Assembly (NCBI RefSeq): GCF_004403465.1
Contig: NZ_SOGQ01000019.1
Coordinates: forward strand, 1-64,000
Length of the DNA: 64,000 nt
DNA from: Cryobacterium sinapicolor
GTDB lineage: Bacteria; Actinomycetota; Actinomycetes; Actinomycetales; Microbacteriaceae
Direction of reading: 5' to 3'
Below are positions 40,072 to 48,918 of the stretch, one piece after another. The position numbers were made by a program, and so were the translations under genes. The notes beneath the pieces were generated by a model, which did not search any database, was not told the origin of the DNA, and saw nothing but the letters and a program-made list of their open reading frames with translations. The first letter of the stretch is position 1; each line of letters begins with the position of its first letter.

Positions 40072-42099
40072 ATGACCATGTCGTCTCTGGTTGCCGCCGT
40101 GCGCCGTTACCCGCTGGTCACCACGACCGTGCTGATCGGGCTCATCGGCGCGGTACTCGTCTCGTTCGGTCACACGGATGCCGTGCGCTGGCTGTTCAGC
40201 GGATTCGGCCTGCTGGTCGCCGGTTACGAAACGATCGGCATGGTGCGACGGCTGCGACGCGGCACCCTCGGTATCGACGTGCTCGCGATCATGGCCATCG
40301 TCGCCACGGTCCTGGTGGGCGAATACGTCGCCACCCTCATCATCGTATTGATGCTCACCGGGGGCGCTGCCCTGGAGGACTTCGCCGTGAACCGCGCCAA
40401 GCGCGAACTCGACGCCCTGCTCCGGCGGGCCCCGCAGATCGCGCACCGGCTCGTCGCCGCGAACGGTGCCGGTCCGAGCGACGACACCGGTGCCGCTGCA
40501 GTCACCGGCGCCGCTGCAGGCGCCATTGCCATTGCCATTGCCATTGCCGTTACCGGTACCGGTACCGGTTCCGGCTCCGGCAACGGTAACGGTGAGGTCG
40601 AGGACGTGCCCGCCACCGAGGTGCGGCCGGGTGACCTGCTCCTCGTGCGCCCGGCCGAGATCGTTCCCGTCGACGGAGAACTCGTCTCCGTCAGCGCTGC
40701 CTTCGATGAGTCGTCGCTCACCGGGGAAAGCCTCCCGGTGGAGCGCGAGAACGGGGACGCCGTGCTCAGCGGGTCAATCAACGGTCAGGCCGCCGCCACC
40801 ATCCGGGCCACCGCGACTGCCGCGAACAGCCAGTACCAGCAGATCATCGCGCTGGTCGAGGAGGCCGCGGCCAGCAAGGCGCCGGTGGTTCGCCTGGCCG
40901 ACCGCTACGCCGTGCCGTTCACGGCGGTGTCGCTCTCGATCGCTGCCCTGGCCTGGCTCCTCAGCGGTGACCCGGCCCGTTTCGCCGAGGTTCTGGTGGT
41001 CGCCACCCCCTGCCCGCTGCTGATCTCCGCGCCGGTCGCTTTCATGGGTGGCATGAGTCGTGCCGCCCGCAACGGCATCATCGTCAAGGGTGGCGGTGTG
41101 CTCGAGATGCTCTCCCGCGCCAGGACCGTCGTCTTCGACAAGACCGGAACCCTCACCCACGGCACACCGACCATCGCCCGGGTGCTTCCCGAACCCGGCT
41201 TCGACGAGGACGAGCTGCTCGCGCTCGCCGCATCGGCGGAGCAATACTCGTCGCACGTGCTCGCGGCATCCGTCATCGCGGAGGCCCGTGCCCGCCGGCT
41301 CGAGCTGACCGGTACGGAGACCGCGAACGAGGTTCCCGCGCACGGGGTGGTGGCCCGGCTGGGTTCCCACGAGGTCACGGTCGGCAAGCTGTCGTTCATC
41401 AGGGAGCAGGCGACGGATGCCGCGGCCGCCCCCCTCGAGGGCGGCGAGCTGGCCATCTACATCGCCGTCGACGGCCGCTTCGCCGGCAGCATCGTCGCCA
41501 GCGACAGACTGCGGGAGAACGCACCGCAGACACTGGCCGACTTCCGGGCCCTCGGACTGCGGGACACGGTCATGCTCACCGGGGATGCCCGGCCGGCCGC
41601 CGAGCACATCGCCGCGCTGGTGGGAATCTCGCAGGTGCAGGCGGACTGCCTGCCCGCCGACAAGGTCAATGCGGTGCGCGCCCTGGCCCGCCGCCCGGTG
41701 ATCATGGTCGGCGACGGGGTGAACGACGCGCCCGTACTGGCCGTCGCCGACGTCGGCATTGCCATGGGAGCCCGCGGAGCCACGGCCGCCAGCGAGTCGG
41801 CCGACGTCGTCATCCTGATCGACGATCTGACCCGCGCCGCCCGCGCGGTCGCGATCGGACAGGACACCATCCGGATCGCGCTGCAGAGCATCTGGCTTGG
41901 AATCGTGATGAGCCTCGGCCTGATGCTCCTGGCCGCGTTCGGCTTCATCCCCGCCACCGCGGGGGCGCTCCTGCAGGAATTCGTCGACCTGGCCACGATC
42001 CTGAACGCGTTGCGGGCAATCGGCGGCCGCCGGGATGCCGCCGTGCAGGCCCGGGTCGCGGCCCGCACGCCGGCTCCAGCCGGCGCCCTGAGCTGCTGA
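40072..42099 (+). CDS. P1B-type heavy-metal-transporting ATPase
   Basis: A 675-residue P-type ATPase without N-terminal metal-binding domain. Motifs: TGE in SSLTGESLPVE (actuator), the membrane motif ATPCPLLISAP with Cys314, phosphorylation site DKTGTLTHGTP with Asp356, and hinge MVGDGVNDAPVLAVADVGIAMG. The nucleotide-domain His-Pro site reads SSHVLAAS. The metal cannot be assigned from the TPCP motif alone. An insertion at about 150-174, made of repeated Ala-Ile, Thr-Gly, Ser-Gly and Asn-Gly pairs, is encoded by a microsatellite and sits just before the actuator domain. The start ATG 40072 lies 78 bases after the icd terminator. Confidence 0.9.
   Translation: MTMSSLVAAVRRYPLVTTTVLIGLIGAVLVSFGHTDAVRWLFSGFGLLVAGYETIGMVRRLRRGTLGIDVLAIMAIVATVLVGEYVATLIIVLMLTGGAALEDFAVNRAKRELDALLRRAPQIAHRLVAANGAGPSDDTGAAAVTGAAAGAIAIAIAIAVTGTGTGSGSGNGNGEVEDVPATEVRPGDLLLVRPAEIVPVDGELVSVSAAFDESSLTGESLPVERENGDAVLSGSINGQAAATIRATATAANSQYQQIIALVEEAAASKAPVVRLADRYAVPFTAVSLSIAALAWLLSGDPARFAEVLVVATPCPLLISAPVAFMGGMSRAARNGIIVKGGGVLEMLSRARTVVFDKTGTLTHGTPTIARVLPEPGFDEDELLALAASAEQYSSHVLAASVIAEARARRLELTGTETANEVPAHGVVARLGSHEVTVGKLSFIREQATDAAAAPLEGGELAIYIAVDGRFAGSIVASDRLRENAPQTLADFRALGLRDTVMLTGDARPAAEHIAALVGISQVQADCLPADKVNAVRALARRPVIMVGDGVNDAPVLAVADVGIAMGARGATAASESADVVILIDDLTRAARAVAIGQDTIRIALQSIWLGIVMSLGLMLLAAFGFIPATAGALLQEFVDLATILNALRAIGGRRDAAVQARVAARTPAPAGALSC
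40522..40593 (+). repeat. Coding microsatellite in the P-type ATPase gene
   Basis: GCCATT x4 is followed by ACCGGT-, TCCGGC- and AACGGT-type six-base units, encoding AIAIAIAI then TGTGTGSGSGNGNG. The frame is kept. Confidence 0.93.
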
Positions 42100-42140
42100 G
42101 CTGCTGAGCCGCTGAGTCGCCGAGGTGCTGAGCCGCTGAG
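42091..42140. repeat. Short CTGAGC-type repeat between ATPase gene and subtilase remnant
   Basis: Units related to GCTGAGCTG and GCTGAGCCG follow one another for about 50 bases from the ATPase stop codon up to the truncated subtilase. Confidence 0.75.
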
Positions 42141-42153
42141 TCCGTGCCGTTCG

Positions 42154-44119
42154 CCGGTTGGGTCGGGTCACGCTTCCCGGATCGGCGCCGAGAGCGGCGG
42201 CGAGTACCTCTCGCCGCGCGACGGTGACGGCCACGGCTCACACACCGGTGGCACCGCGGCCGGCAACCACGCCGTCGCCGCGTCGGTCGGCGGCATCGAC
42301 TTCGGCACCATCGCGGGGGTCGCGCCCGCGGCGAAGATCGCCGCGTACAAGGTCTGCTGGTCCGGCCCCGACCCGGTCAGCCAGGACGACGACGGATGCG
42401 CCACCAGCGACCTCCTGTCGGCGATCGACCAGGCCACGGCCGACGGTGTCGACGTGATCAACTTCTCGATCGGCGGCGGTGCGGCGCAGACCACGGTCTC
42501 CGCCACCGAGGTCGCCTTCCTGGGTGCGGCCTCGGCCGGCATCTTCGTGGCGGCCTCGGCCGGCAACTCCGGACCCGAAGCGTCCACGCTGGACAACGCG
42601 TCGCCGTGGATCACGACCGTGGCGGCCAGCACGATCCCGAGCTACGAGGCCACCGCCACCCTCGGCAGCGGTCCGGCATATGCCGGCGGCTCGATCACGG
42701 TCCCTGCGGCCGGCGTGACCGGTGCGCTGGTGCGCGGTGACCTCGTCGCCGCCCGACGCGGCACGGACCCGCTGCTCTGCGGGCCGGACTCGCTCGACCC
42801 GGCCAAGGTGGCCGGCGCTATCGTGTTCTGCCAGCGCGGCGTCTACGACCGGGTCGCCAAGTCCGCCGAGGTGAAGCGGGCGACCGTGACCCTCACGCCG
42901 GGCAACGCGCTCGGCACCACCCCGCCCGCCCCGCAGGTCGCCGGTTTCTCCTCGCGCGGACCGGTCCTGGCCGACGGCAGTGACATCATCAAGCCGGACG
43001 TCTCGGCACCCGGGGTCGCGATTCTGGCCGGCGGCGCCAACGCCGCGGGCGCGCCAGGCACGGACCAGTTCCTGTCCGGAACGTCGATGTCGTCGCCGCA
43101 CGTCGCAGGGCTCGCCGCCCTCTACCTGGGCGAGAAGCCTGCGGACACCCCGGCCGAAGTGAAGTCGGCCTTCATGACCACCGCCTACGACACGGTCACC
43201 GCGTCCGGCATTGCCGTGACCGACCCGTTCGTTCAGGGTGCTGGCCAGGTCGATCCGACGACGTTCTTCACGCCGGGACTCGTCTACCTGAACGGGGAGA
43301 GCGACTGGAGGTCCTACATCAAGGGCGCCGGCTACACCTGGGAGGGCGACGGGGGTGTGGCCTCGGTCGACCCGTCGAACCTCAACCTGGCCTCGATCGG
43401 CATCGGCTTGCTCACTCGGCCGGAGACGATCACCCGCACGGTGACATCGACGCAGGCAGGCTCCGTCGACGCCTCGGTGTCGGGCCTCGCCGGCATCGAC
43501 GTGGCCGTAGAGCCTTCCACGCTGACCTTCGGTGCGGCGGGGGAGACGCAGTCCTATACGGCGACATTCGCCCGAACGGATGCGCCCGTCGACACGTTCG
43601 CGACCGGCTCGCTCGACTGGACCAGCGGAGCGACGGTCGTGCACAGCCCGGTGGCGGTCAAGCCCGCCACGCTCGAGGCGCCGGTCGCCGCCGACGTAAC
43701 CGGTGTGGCCGGATCCGTCGACATCAGCGTGACGACCTCGATTCGCTGGCCGACGCCGCCGACCTGGACCTCCTGGTCAACCGGCTGAGCGGCAAGGGCG
43801 GCACGCCGCTCGAAGGTGGCAGTCGGCCACGGCTGCGACGGACGAGCACGTCGACCTGCTGAACCCGACGGCCGGGTACTACCAGATCATCGTGTCGGTC
43901 TTCAGCGGCACCGACCGGTACGACCTGACCACTTTCACGGTCGCGCCGGGTACCGGCGCTGGGGCGTTCACCGTTGCCCCGAACCCTCTGCCGGGAGTGC
44001 AGGGCGTCGAGGCGACCTACACGGCCTCGTGGAGCGGCCTGGCCGCGGCCTCGGATTACCTCGGGCTGGTGCGCTACGGCGACAGCGGCTTCTCGACGGT
44101 CGTGGCGGTGGAGAACTAG
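42154..44119 (+). pseudogene. Decayed S8 family subtilisin-like protease
   Basis: A subtilase homologue without a functional reading frame. Homology begins abruptly near 42175 with ESGGEYLSPRDGDGHGSHT, containing the catalytic His but not the preceding Asp region, signal peptide or propeptide; there is no start codon. The protease-associated domain is shortened by an in-frame deletion near 42880 (KSAEVKRATVTL). The catalytic Ser motif GTSMSSPHVAG is intact. A frameshift near 43730 brings an early stop at 43786. The true frame continues (DLLVNRLSGKGG), and a second frameshift near 43830 returns it to ATDEHVDLLNPTAGYYQI and a C-terminal Ig-like domain ending at 44119. Originally a large secreted protease. 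Confidence 0.9.
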
Positions 44120-44243
44120 CAGCCGGCGGGTTCGGAACGGCGGCAGAGGGTGACGGATGCGCGGCATCCGTCACCCTCGCGTCGTCGGCTCGACGAGGGT
44201 GCCCCTGCCCGCTGGGCCGCTCGTCCGGTGTGCCTGCCCGTGA

Positions 44244-44326
44244 ACCAAATCGACGGAGATTTTCGACCAGAAGCGTGTTTCGGGCTGTTTTCGGGTCGTT
44301 GTGGGCAAAATCTCCGTCGAAGTCGT
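44244..44326. repeat. Palindromic element, ACGGAGATT family, copy 3 (83 bp)
   Basis: Arms ACCAAATCGACGGAGATT and AATCTCCGTCGAAGTCGT enclose 47 bases. Arm identity is slightly lower than in the other copies. It lies between the subtilase remnant and the MFS gene. Confidence 0.88.
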
Positions 44327-44374
44327 TAGGGGCCCAGGGGTGAGCGCGGGGCGGGCGGACTCCGGGCCAAGGCT

Positions 44375-44380
44375 TACCCT
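44375..44380 (+). promoter_or_regulatory. Leaderless -10 box of the MFS gene
   Basis: TACCCT ends six bases before the ATG at 44387. Confidence 0.5.
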
Positions 44381-44386
44381 GAGGTA

Positions 44387-45604
44387 ATGCGATTCGTGCG
44401 AATCCGCCGAGGCGGCGAGACCCCCGGCGTGAGCCGACCGCGGCTGTCCCGAGAGGTCTACGTGCTCGGCGTGATCGCGTTCTTCGTGATGGTGGGCTTC
44501 GGTGTCGTGGTGCCGGTGCTGCCCGTCTATGTGCGCAGCTTCGGGGTTGGCTACCTGGAAATCGGTGCCGTCGTCTCCGCCTTCGCGCTGATGCGCTTCG
44601 TGTCCAGCCCGTTCACCGGGCGCCTGATCGACTGGGCTGGCGAGCGGATGATCCTGGCCTCCGGTATCGGGATCGTCGCCGTCTCCAGTGGGCTGGTGGG
44701 CGTGGCCCAGAACTATCCGCAGCTGCTGCTCCTGCGCGGTGCCGGCGGCGTCGGTTCGGCCATGTTCACGGTGGCAGCCATGACCCTTCTGCTCGGCTCC
44801 ACGGCGCCGGGATTCCGGGCCAGGGCCATCGGGTTCTATCAGGGCGGGTTCCTGCTCGGCGGGATGGCCGGCCCCGCACTCGGCGGACTCCTCGCAACGA
44901 TCTCGCTCACCGCGCCCTTCTTCTTCTATGCCGGCACGCTTGGCGTTGCCGGCATTCTCGGGCTGGTGCTTCTGCGCCCGGTGCGGGGCGGGGTCGTCCC
45001 CGCGTCCGGCCCGCCGCCCGAGCGCATCCCGTTCCGAACGGTGCTGCGGGACACCCGGTTCCGCGCGGCGTGCATCGCCAACTTCGCCACCGGTTGGAAC
45101 TCGTTCGGCGTGCGCAACGCGCTGATCCCCGTGTTGATCGTCGAGGTGCTGCGGGGCCCGACCGCCTGGACCGGCATCGCTTTCGCCGTCGCGGCCGTCG
45201 CCCAGACGGTCGCGCTCGCGCCGGCTGCGCGGTTCGTCGACACCGTTGGCCGCCGCCCGGCCATCATCGGGGCGTTCCTGGTCGCCGGCCTCACGATCCT
45301 CGCGGTCCCGTTCGCGCCGAACATCATCGTGCTCACCGCACTTCTCTGCCTCTACGGCGTGGCCTCGGCGTTCATGGGCACCGCTCCGGCCGCGTCCGTC
45401 GGTGATGCGGCCGGGGCCGGCGGCGGACGTCCCGTGTCGGTCTTCTCGATGTTCTCCGATCTGGGTGCCATCGTCGGACCGCTCGCCGCCGGGTTTCTCG
45501 TCGACAGCGTCTCCTATCCGGTGGCCTTCGGCGTCGGCGCCCTGCTGTTCTTCGTGACCTCCGCCTACGCGCTGCGGATGCCGCGGCAGACCCGCGCGGC
45601 ATAG
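44387..45604 (+). CDS. Major facilitator superfamily transporter
   Basis: A 405-residue MFS protein with 12 predicted helices. The motif A loop between helices 2 and 3 reads GRLIDWAGERMILASG, and the N-terminal half matches DHA1-type drug exporters (FGVVVPVLPVYVRSFGVGY, positions about 38-56). The second half carries the related loop ARFVDTVGRRPAIIGAFL. The substrate is unknown. It is probably leaderless, with TACCCT six bases before ATG and no Shine-Dalgarno sequence. It is isolated between a palindromic element and the HNH gene. Confidence 0.87.
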   Translation: MRFVRIRRGGETPGVSRPRLSREVYVLGVIAFFVMVGFGVVVPVLPVYVRSFGVGYLEIGAVVSAFALMRFVSSPFTGRLIDWAGERMILASGIGIVAVSSGLVGVAQNYPQLLLLRGAGGVGSAMFTVAAMTLLLGSTAPGFRARAIGFYQGGFLLGGMAGPALGGLLATISLTAPFFFYAGTLGVAGILGLVLLRPVRGGVVPASGPPPERIPFRTVLRDTRFRAACIANFATGWNSFGVRNALIPVLIVEVLRGPTAWTGIAFAVAAVAQTVALAPAARFVDTVGRRPAIIGAFLVAGLTILAVPFAPNIIVLTALLCLYGVASAFMGTAPAASVGDAAGAGGGRPVSVFSMFSDLGAIVGPLAAGFLVDSVSYPVAFGVGALLFFVTSAYALRMPRQTRAA

Positions 45605-45689
45605 TCCGGGCGAGGGATTGTCTCGAATTCGGGTTCGAAAATACTTGCACAAAAAGTGACAAACTCTCGACTGTACGTGCGTCATGGGC

Positions 45690-45695
45690 TAAAAT
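45690..45695 (+). promoter_or_regulatory. Leaderless -10 box of the HNH gene
   Basis: TAAAAT ends six bases before the ATG at 45702, within an AT-rich patch (45630-45701) that is rare in this window. Confidence 0.65.
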
Positions 45696-45701
45696 TGGAA
45701 C

Positions 45702-47333
45702 ATGATGAACCTCGCGGAAGACCTCAGGCAGGCGGCCGAGGCTGTGGCCCTGTTGGGCTCCTCGAGTACGGACTATGAGGCTCTGCCCGATGCCGCCCTG
45801 TTGGCTGGTCAGGGGCAGATCGCGTCGGCCCGACGGCTGCTCGACACCCGCGCCGCGTGGATGGCGGGCACCATCGCCCGCCGGTCCCGGCCGGAGCTTG
45901 GGCACTCCGGGTTGGCGGCGCGGCAGGGGTTCCTGTCCCCGGAGGCTTTGATCCAGAAGTGGACCGGGTCGTCGAAGGGCGACGCGTACAAACTGGTCGC
46001 GGTCGGCACGATGATGGCGGATGCGGAGGCGGCGGAGAAACTGGTCGAGGCGGCGGTCTCGTCGCCCGGTACGGATGCCGCCGTGGTCGCCGCGTTCGTC
46101 GCGAAGGTGCCGTGGCAGGCGCCGATCGCCCGGGCCGTCACGGCCGGGACCCTTTCCGTCGACGCGGCGGAGTCGATCCGCGCCGGGCTTGGCCAGATCG
46201 ATGCCGCGGTGACCGCGGAAAAGCTCGCGGCGGCGCTTGAAGCCCTGTTGATCGAGGTGTCGTCGCTGAATGCGGACCAGGTCTTCAAACGTGCGAGGCG
46301 GATGCGTGACTCGCTCGACGAGGCCGGTATCGCCGCCCGGGAGAAGCAGGCCTATGACGACCGTTACCTGCGCGTGTACCGGCTGAATAACGGCAATGTG
46401 CGCCTGAATGGGCTGTTCTCGCCCGAAGATGGCGAGTTCGTGCTCTCCACCTTCGACTCCATCACCGGCCCCCGCCGTGGCGGGGTGCGCTTCGTGGACA
46501 CGGAGCGGGCCGCTTGGGCCAAGAAAATGCAGGACGACCCCCGCAGCAACGAGCAGATCGCCGCGGACTCACTCGTGCAACTGCTCAAGATCGCCGGCGA
46601 GGCCGACCCGGGCCGGATGTTCGGCGGGCGCCGTCCGTCGGTGCGGGTCATCATGACCCAGAAAGCGCTCACGAACCGTCAGCCGGACCAGCCGGATCAG
46701 CCGGGTCAGCCGGGTCAGCCGGGTCAGTCGGGTCAGGCAGGTCAGCCGGGTCAGCCGGATCAGCCGGGTCAGCCGGGTCAGCCGGGTCAGGCAGGTCAGG
46801 CAGGTCGAGCAGGTCAGCCGGGTCAGCCGGGTCGAGCAGGTCAGGCGGGTCAGTCAGGGGAGGCTGGGCAGGTCAGCGACCACGGGCCGGGCGAACCGGC
46901 CGCGCATGGGCAGATCGAGGGCAGCCCGGTCCCGATCTCGCAGGAGAGCATCGACCGGCTCCTCTGCGACACCGGCTCCCGCGGCATCACGTTCGACGGC
47001 AACGGCCAGATCATCAACGTCGGCCGCGACGAACGCCTCTTCACCGAGGCACAGCGAGCCGCGATGGCCGTTCGCGACGGCGGATGCCTCTGGATCGACT
47101 GCGACAGACCACCCGCCTGGAGCGAAGCGCACCACATCAACCAATGGCTCACAGACAACGGGCACACCAACCTCGCCGACGGAATACTCCTCTGCCACCC
47201 ACACCATCTACTGCTGCACAACCAGCACTGGAGCATCATCCGAACCGGCACCCAGTACTGGCTCCGGCCACCGGGCGAGGTCGCCCCGGAACAGACGCTG
47301 ATCGCACTGCCCAGCAAGCGAGCGAAGCTGTAG
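45702..47333 (+). CDS. DUF222/HNH endonuclease family protein (13E12-like)
   Basis: A 543-residue protein with an N-terminal DUF222 domain (about 20-320) and a C-terminal HNH nuclease motif at about 455-510 (DGGCLWIDCDRPP, AHHINQW, NLADGILLCHPHHLLLHN). The two Cys residues, His-His and terminal His residues of the HNH fold are present. The family is related to the mycobacterial 13E12 repeats, is multicopy in many actinobacteria and its role is unclear. Between the domains a low-complexity linker of about 60 residues (GQP, GQA, GQS and GRA triplets) is encoded by nine-base tandem repeats at 46680-46860. A leaderless TAAAAT box precedes the ATG. Confidence 0.87.
   Translation: MMNLAEDLRQAAEAVALLGSSSTDYEALPDAALLAGQGQIASARRLLDTRAAWMAGTIARRSRPELGHSGLAARQGFLSPEALIQKWTGSSKGDAYKLVAVGTMMADAEAAEKLVEAAVSSPGTDAAVVAAFVAKVPWQAPIARAVTAGTLSVDAAESIRAGLGQIDAAVTAEKLAAALEALLIEVSSLNADQVFKRARRMRDSLDEAGIAAREKQAYDDRYLRVYRLNNGNVRLNGLFSPEDGEFVLSTFDSITGPRRGGVRFVDTERAAWAKKMQDDPRSNEQIAADSLVQLLKIAGEADPGRMFGGRRPSVRVIMTQKALTNRQPDQPDQPGQPGQPGQSGQAGQPGQPDQPGQPGQPGQAGQAGRAGQPGQPGRAGQAGQSGEAGQVSDHGPGEPAAHGQIEGSPVPISQESIDRLLCDTGSRGITFDGNGQIINVGRDERLFTEAQRAAMAVRDGGCLWIDCDRPPAWSEAHHINQWLTDNGHTNLADGILLCHPHHLLLHNQHWSIIRTGTQYWLRPPGEVAPEQTLIALPSKRAKL
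46680..46860 (+). repeat. Coding nine-base tandem repeat in the HNH gene
   Basis: About 20 imperfect copies of GGTCAGCCG encode a collagen-like Gly-Gln-Pro linker between the DUF222 and HNH domains. Copies differ at single bases, giving Ala, Ser, Asp and Arg variants. Confidence 0.93.
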
Positions 47334-47372
47334 GCAGGGAGTGCGGCCCATGGTTCCAGGCCTCTGGTCCCT

Positions 47373-47396
47373 GGTTTCGACAGGCTCAACCACCGG
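47373..47396. repeat. Intergenic repeat TCGACAGGCTCAACCACC, copy 1
   Basis: The core TCGACAGGCTCAACCACC recurs at 47429 and, inverted and slightly changed, at 61511. This motif is common between genes in Microbacteriaceae. Confidence 0.75.
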
Positions 47397-47425
47397 GGTG
47401 GGAGCCTTCGGAGGGCGGTGCACCG

Positions 47426-47450
47426 GGTCTCGACAGGCTCAACCACCGGG
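47426..47450. repeat. Intergenic repeat TCGACAGGCTCAACCACC, copy 2
   Basis: Second direct copy 53 bases after the first, sharing the flanking GGT and CGG. Confidence 0.75.
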
Positions 47451-47489
47451 ACGAATCGGCAGTGCGCCGGCAGTGCTGCGTCGGTGGTT

Positions 47490-47849
47490 CTAGCGCAGTT
47501 CCGCGCGACCGGAGATGACGCCGCTGACCGTGGCCACCAGGGCGAAGACCACCGCGACCAGCGGCAGGCCGAGGTCCCACCAGGCCAACGCGGCGGCACC
47601 GAAGACACTGATCTCGATGATGGCCTTGCCGAACGGGTCGAGGCGGAAGACCGCCTTGGGCGAGCGGAACAGCGCCCAGATCAGAATGGCGAAGGCCGGG
47701 GCCAGGATGCCCACAAGCACGCCCGGCCACGGTAGCGGCCACGCGGCGAAGCCCCAGATGCCCAAGCTGATGAACGCGAACAGTTCGAGCAGGAATCGCA
47801 GAATGTCGTTGGGGCTGGTCTTCGCGCTCGTATCGGTCACTCGCCCCAT
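47490..47849 (-). CDS. YrdB family (DUF2568) membrane protein
   Basis: A 119-residue protein with four hydrophobic segments (about 17-35, 38-60, 76-92 and 95-112) matching the YrdB/DUF2568 family. The conserved piece LRFLLELFAFISLGIWGF starts helix 1. Function unknown. A TAGGCT box lies seven bases before the ATG on the minus strand, so the gene may be leaderless. It is read in the same direction as purU, which lies 29 bases upstream of its start. Confidence 0.8.
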   Translation of the reverse strand: MGRVTDTSAKTSPNDILRFLLELFAFISLGIWGFAAWPLPWPGVLVGILAPAFAILIWALFRSPKAVFRLDPFGKAIIEISVFGAAALAWWDLGLPLVAVVFALVATVSGVISGRAELR

Positions 47850-47878
47850 CCTACCGAGCCTACGGAGCCTGCCAGAGG

Positions 47879-48751
47879 CTACCGGAAGATGATGGTCCGG
47901 GCGCCGTCGAGCAGCACGCGGTGCTCGGCGAACCAGGTGACCGCCTGCGTCAGGGTGCGGCTCTCCTCGTCCTGTCCGATGGCGACGAGCTCGGCCGGGC
48001 TGCGCGAGTGGTCCACCCGCACGACGTTCTGCTCGATGATCGGACCCTCGTCGAGGTCGCCCGTGACGAAGTGGGCCGTGGCCCCGATCAGCTTCACGCC
48101 GCGGGCGTGCGCCTGCTTGTACGGGTTGGCGCCCTTGAACCCGGGCAGGAAGGAATGGTGGATATTGATGGCGCGGCCTTCCAGCAGCGTGCAGAGTGCG
48201 GGGGAGAGGATCTGCATGTACCGGGCGAGCACCACCAGCTCGATGTCGTGCTCGGTGATGGCGTCGACGACGCGGGCCTCGAAGGCGGCCTTGCTGGCGG
48301 CATCCGTCACCGGGCGCGACTCGAACGGCACCCCGTAGAAGCCGACCAGGTCGCGCAGCGTGCCGTGGTTGCTCAGCACCAGAGGCACCTCGATCGGCAA
48401 CTGGCCGCCGCGCTGGCGGAAGAGCATGTCGTTGACGCAGTTGCCGGCGGTCGACGCCAGGATCAGGGTGCGCTTGGGCCGCCCGACGACATCGATGACG
48501 GAGTCCATGGCGTACCGGCGCGCGACCGGGGCGAGCTCGTCCGCCAACTCCGCCTGGGTCGCCGGCGACTCCACCTGCAGCCGCATGAAGAACCGGCCGG
48601 TGTCGGCGCTGGTGAACTGCTGGCTCTCGGTGATGTTGCCGCGCGCCCGCACGATCGCGCCGCTGACCGCGTGCACGATACCCGGCTGGTCGACGCAGAC
48701 GAGGGTGATCACCCAGTGGTGGCGCGGGTTCGGAGCAAGGAGAGAAGTCAT
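47879..48751 (-). CDS. purU: Formyltetrahydrofolate deformylase
   Basis: Hydrolyses 10-formyl-THF to formate and THF, balancing the one-carbon pool with GlyA and FolD. The 290-residue protein has an N-terminal ACT domain (about 12-85, VITLVCVDQPGIVHAVSGAI) and a C-terminal formyltransferase-fold domain with the catalytic segment INIHHSFLPGFKGANPY and the Asp in HFVTGDLDEGPII. The minus-strand TAATCT box six bases before the ATG at 48751 marks it as probably leaderless. Presence of both purU and purN is typical of glycine-regulated one-carbon metabolism. Confidence 0.95.
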   Translation of the reverse strand: MTSLLAPNPRHHWVITLVCVDQPGIVHAVSGAIVRARGNITESQQFTSADTGRFFMRLQVESPATQAELADELAPVARRYAMDSVIDVVGRPKRTLILASTAGNCVNDMLFRQRGGQLPIEVPLVLSNHGTLRDLVGFYGVPFESRPVTDAASKAAFEARVVDAITEHDIELVVLARYMQILSPALCTLLEGRAINIHHSFLPGFKGANPYKQAHARGVKLIGATAHFVTGDLDEGPIIEQNVVRVDHSRSPAELVAIGQDEESRTLTQAVTWFAEHRVLLDGARTIIFR

Positions 48752-48757
48752 CGGACT

Positions 48758-48763
48758 AGATTA
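48758..48763 (-). promoter_or_regulatory. Leaderless -10 box of purU
   Basis: On the minus strand TAATCT ends six bases before the ATG at 48751. Confidence 0.6.
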
Positions 48764-48918
48764 CCGGCCCCCTGCCGCCTGCTCCGCCCGTCGGCTAGGC
48801 TGGGCAACGGTCGGCGCAACACGCCGGCCCCGGGCGCGCACGTCGGCGCGCAGTCGATCCGGACCGGCCCCGCGGCATGCCCGCGCTGCCACTGTTCCCG
48901 TCTGTGAGCCACAGAGCA

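Noticed and set aside
42454-43788. Intact 444-residue protease gene
   Set aside because: The frame starts in mid-domain after the catalytic His, lacks a signal peptide, and is cut by a frameshift beyond which homology continues. It is part of a pseudogene.
45605-45701. tRNA or other RNA gene in the AT-rich gap before the HNH gene
   Set aside because: No cloverleaf, TTCGAATC-type arm or acceptor pairing could be formed. The AT-rich sequence is adequately explained as a promoter.
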